From the NCBI GenBank assembly GCA_944470555.2, contig OX104134.1:75324678-75388677 (forward strand): a DNA stretch of 64,000 nucleotides, given 5' to 3'. The notes under the pieces are model-generated. The model had not been told where the DNA came from. It saw only the letters and a program-made list of their open reading frames with translations, and ran no database searches. The position numbers and the translations under genes were made by a program. Shown here in pieces: positions 63,201 through 64,000 of this stretch. Position 1 is the stretch's first letter. Each line of letters begins with the position of its first letter. Origin of the DNA: Heterobilharzia americana. Lineage: Eukaryota; Platyhelminthes; Trematoda; Strigeidida; Schistosomatidae.

Positions 63201-63650
63201 ACACGCTGAGCAAAAATCTCAGCTAGATGTATCGACCACTTTTCTTACTTGAAGAGTTGCATCAGTACAAATGGGTTGCCTCCCAAAGTTTTAAGGAAGA
63301 TAGAAAATTACTGAGTAGAGTAACACACGTATCAAACAGTCTATGGGAATAAGTAGTCCCATCACGATGGTCTGAATCACTGACCACTCGGGCACACTGA
63401 GTAGAAATCTCGGTATGTTTGGCTGCTTTGCATTTCGCATGTCAAATTGCAGATGATACTTCAGGACTGATTTGCTGTAAGTACTCCAAAATTATTGATA
63501 GGAAGTGAAGTGGTGAGGTGTATTGACCACTTCACTTACTTGGAGAGTTGTATCAGCATGAACCGGCTGGTTGCTGACGAGATCTCAGCTCGGATACCGA
63601 AGGCCCATTTGGTATTTTCCAATTTGCGGTAACTTGAACTAATACAGTTC
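60240..63650 (+). mobile_element. CR1/Jockey-like LINE, most complete copy, degenerate
   Basis: 5' region 60240-61000. Apurinic-type endonuclease VVVASDFNAQVGGPSEAEKH (61412-61470) with the later VRIDHTAMSS segment, which carries the family DH pair (61617-61650). RT N-part LPTLAEVKEGVNNLKRGRAP then GPDGPVPEVFK (62310-62400). RT palm LLSPFLFHFVTDVIM (63025-63070) with the YADD region lost to stops. C-terminal NRLVADEISARIPKAHLVFS (63560-63620). Too many stops and shifts to be functional. Confidence 0.82.
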
Positions 63651-64000
63651 TGTGCTACGTTTCTACGTTGATTTCGTCTGTCTGTATTATAAATTACATG
63701 CACCAAGTAGTCATAATGTTTAATGAAGCAAGTTTTTATTGACCCTGAAAAGTGAGCTCATGGATTTATAAAAAGAGATTGACATAGGCATCTTGACGTT
63801 CGTACTCTAAAAATACATTAGGACCTAAGTAAAGCGATATGAGTTCCTCAGAAACAAGAACTGTCATAAATTTTCTCATTTCCGACTGCCAATGAGGCAG
63901 GGTACTAATCTAAATAGTGGACAAATTTCATTATAAAAGGTTCATAAGTGGTGCGCAGTTGTTGGTAGAGAATAAACGTTAGATTCCTATGGGTCTCAAA
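63650..64000. other. No gene seen
   Basis: AT-rich end of the window. No ankyrin coding found. Confidence 0.5.

Noticed and set aside
1..64000. CRISPR array, operon, prophage or other prokaryotic system
   Set aside because: The window is eukaryotic: spliced gene, LINEs, SINEs and microsatellites; no regularly spaced short direct repeats were seen.

Overview
The window looks like nuclear DNA of a blood fluke (family Schistosomatidae, genus Schistosoma or a close relative). Three things point there. One is a many-exon minus-strand gene for the conserved animal protein MASK/ANKHD1 with flatworm-like large introns. The second is several tRNA-derived SINEs carrying hammerhead-ribozyme sequence, the Sm-alpha type known from schistosomes. 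The third is a dense population of degenerate RTE/SR2-like and CR1/Jockey-like LINEs plus a Penelope-like element (PLE). The species cannot be fixed from the sequence alone.

Layout. 1-35 kb has no cellular gene I can support. It holds internally deleted RTE LINE copies (506-2950, 11975-12800, 21474-22994), a PLE with an inverted partial second copy (14.4-17.4 kb), hammerhead SINEs, small inverted-repeat elements, microsatellites, a 500-N assembly gap (22995-23494), and a nest of CR1-like LINE fragments at 27.6-32.8 kb. 36.1-58.7 kb carries the MASK gene on the minus strand. Ten exons can be placed by canonical splice sites, continuous reading phase and protein similarity: a linker region, about ten ankyrin repeats, a charged helical segment, one KH domain and a long Ser/Thr/Asn-rich tail ending in a stop at 36141. 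The 5' part of the gene, expected to encode the first ankyrin block, is not in the window. 58.7-64 kb is intron or flank, mostly a long degenerate plus-strand CR1-like LINE.

Most notable points. (1) A phase 0/0, exactly 450-nt serine-rich exon lies inside a normally contiguous conserved stretch of MASK, with a perfect 23-bp hairpin just downstream of its donor. (2) A near-identical inverted repeat of about 2.4 kb brackets the last two MASK exons, which encode the KH domain and C-terminus. (3) Hammerhead SINEs recur as head-to-head pairs (left copy minus, right copy plus) at four separate places. (4) The PLE has a head-to-head partial copy with arms of about 0.94 kb. Most other open reading frames in the window are short, unsupported, or antisense shadows.
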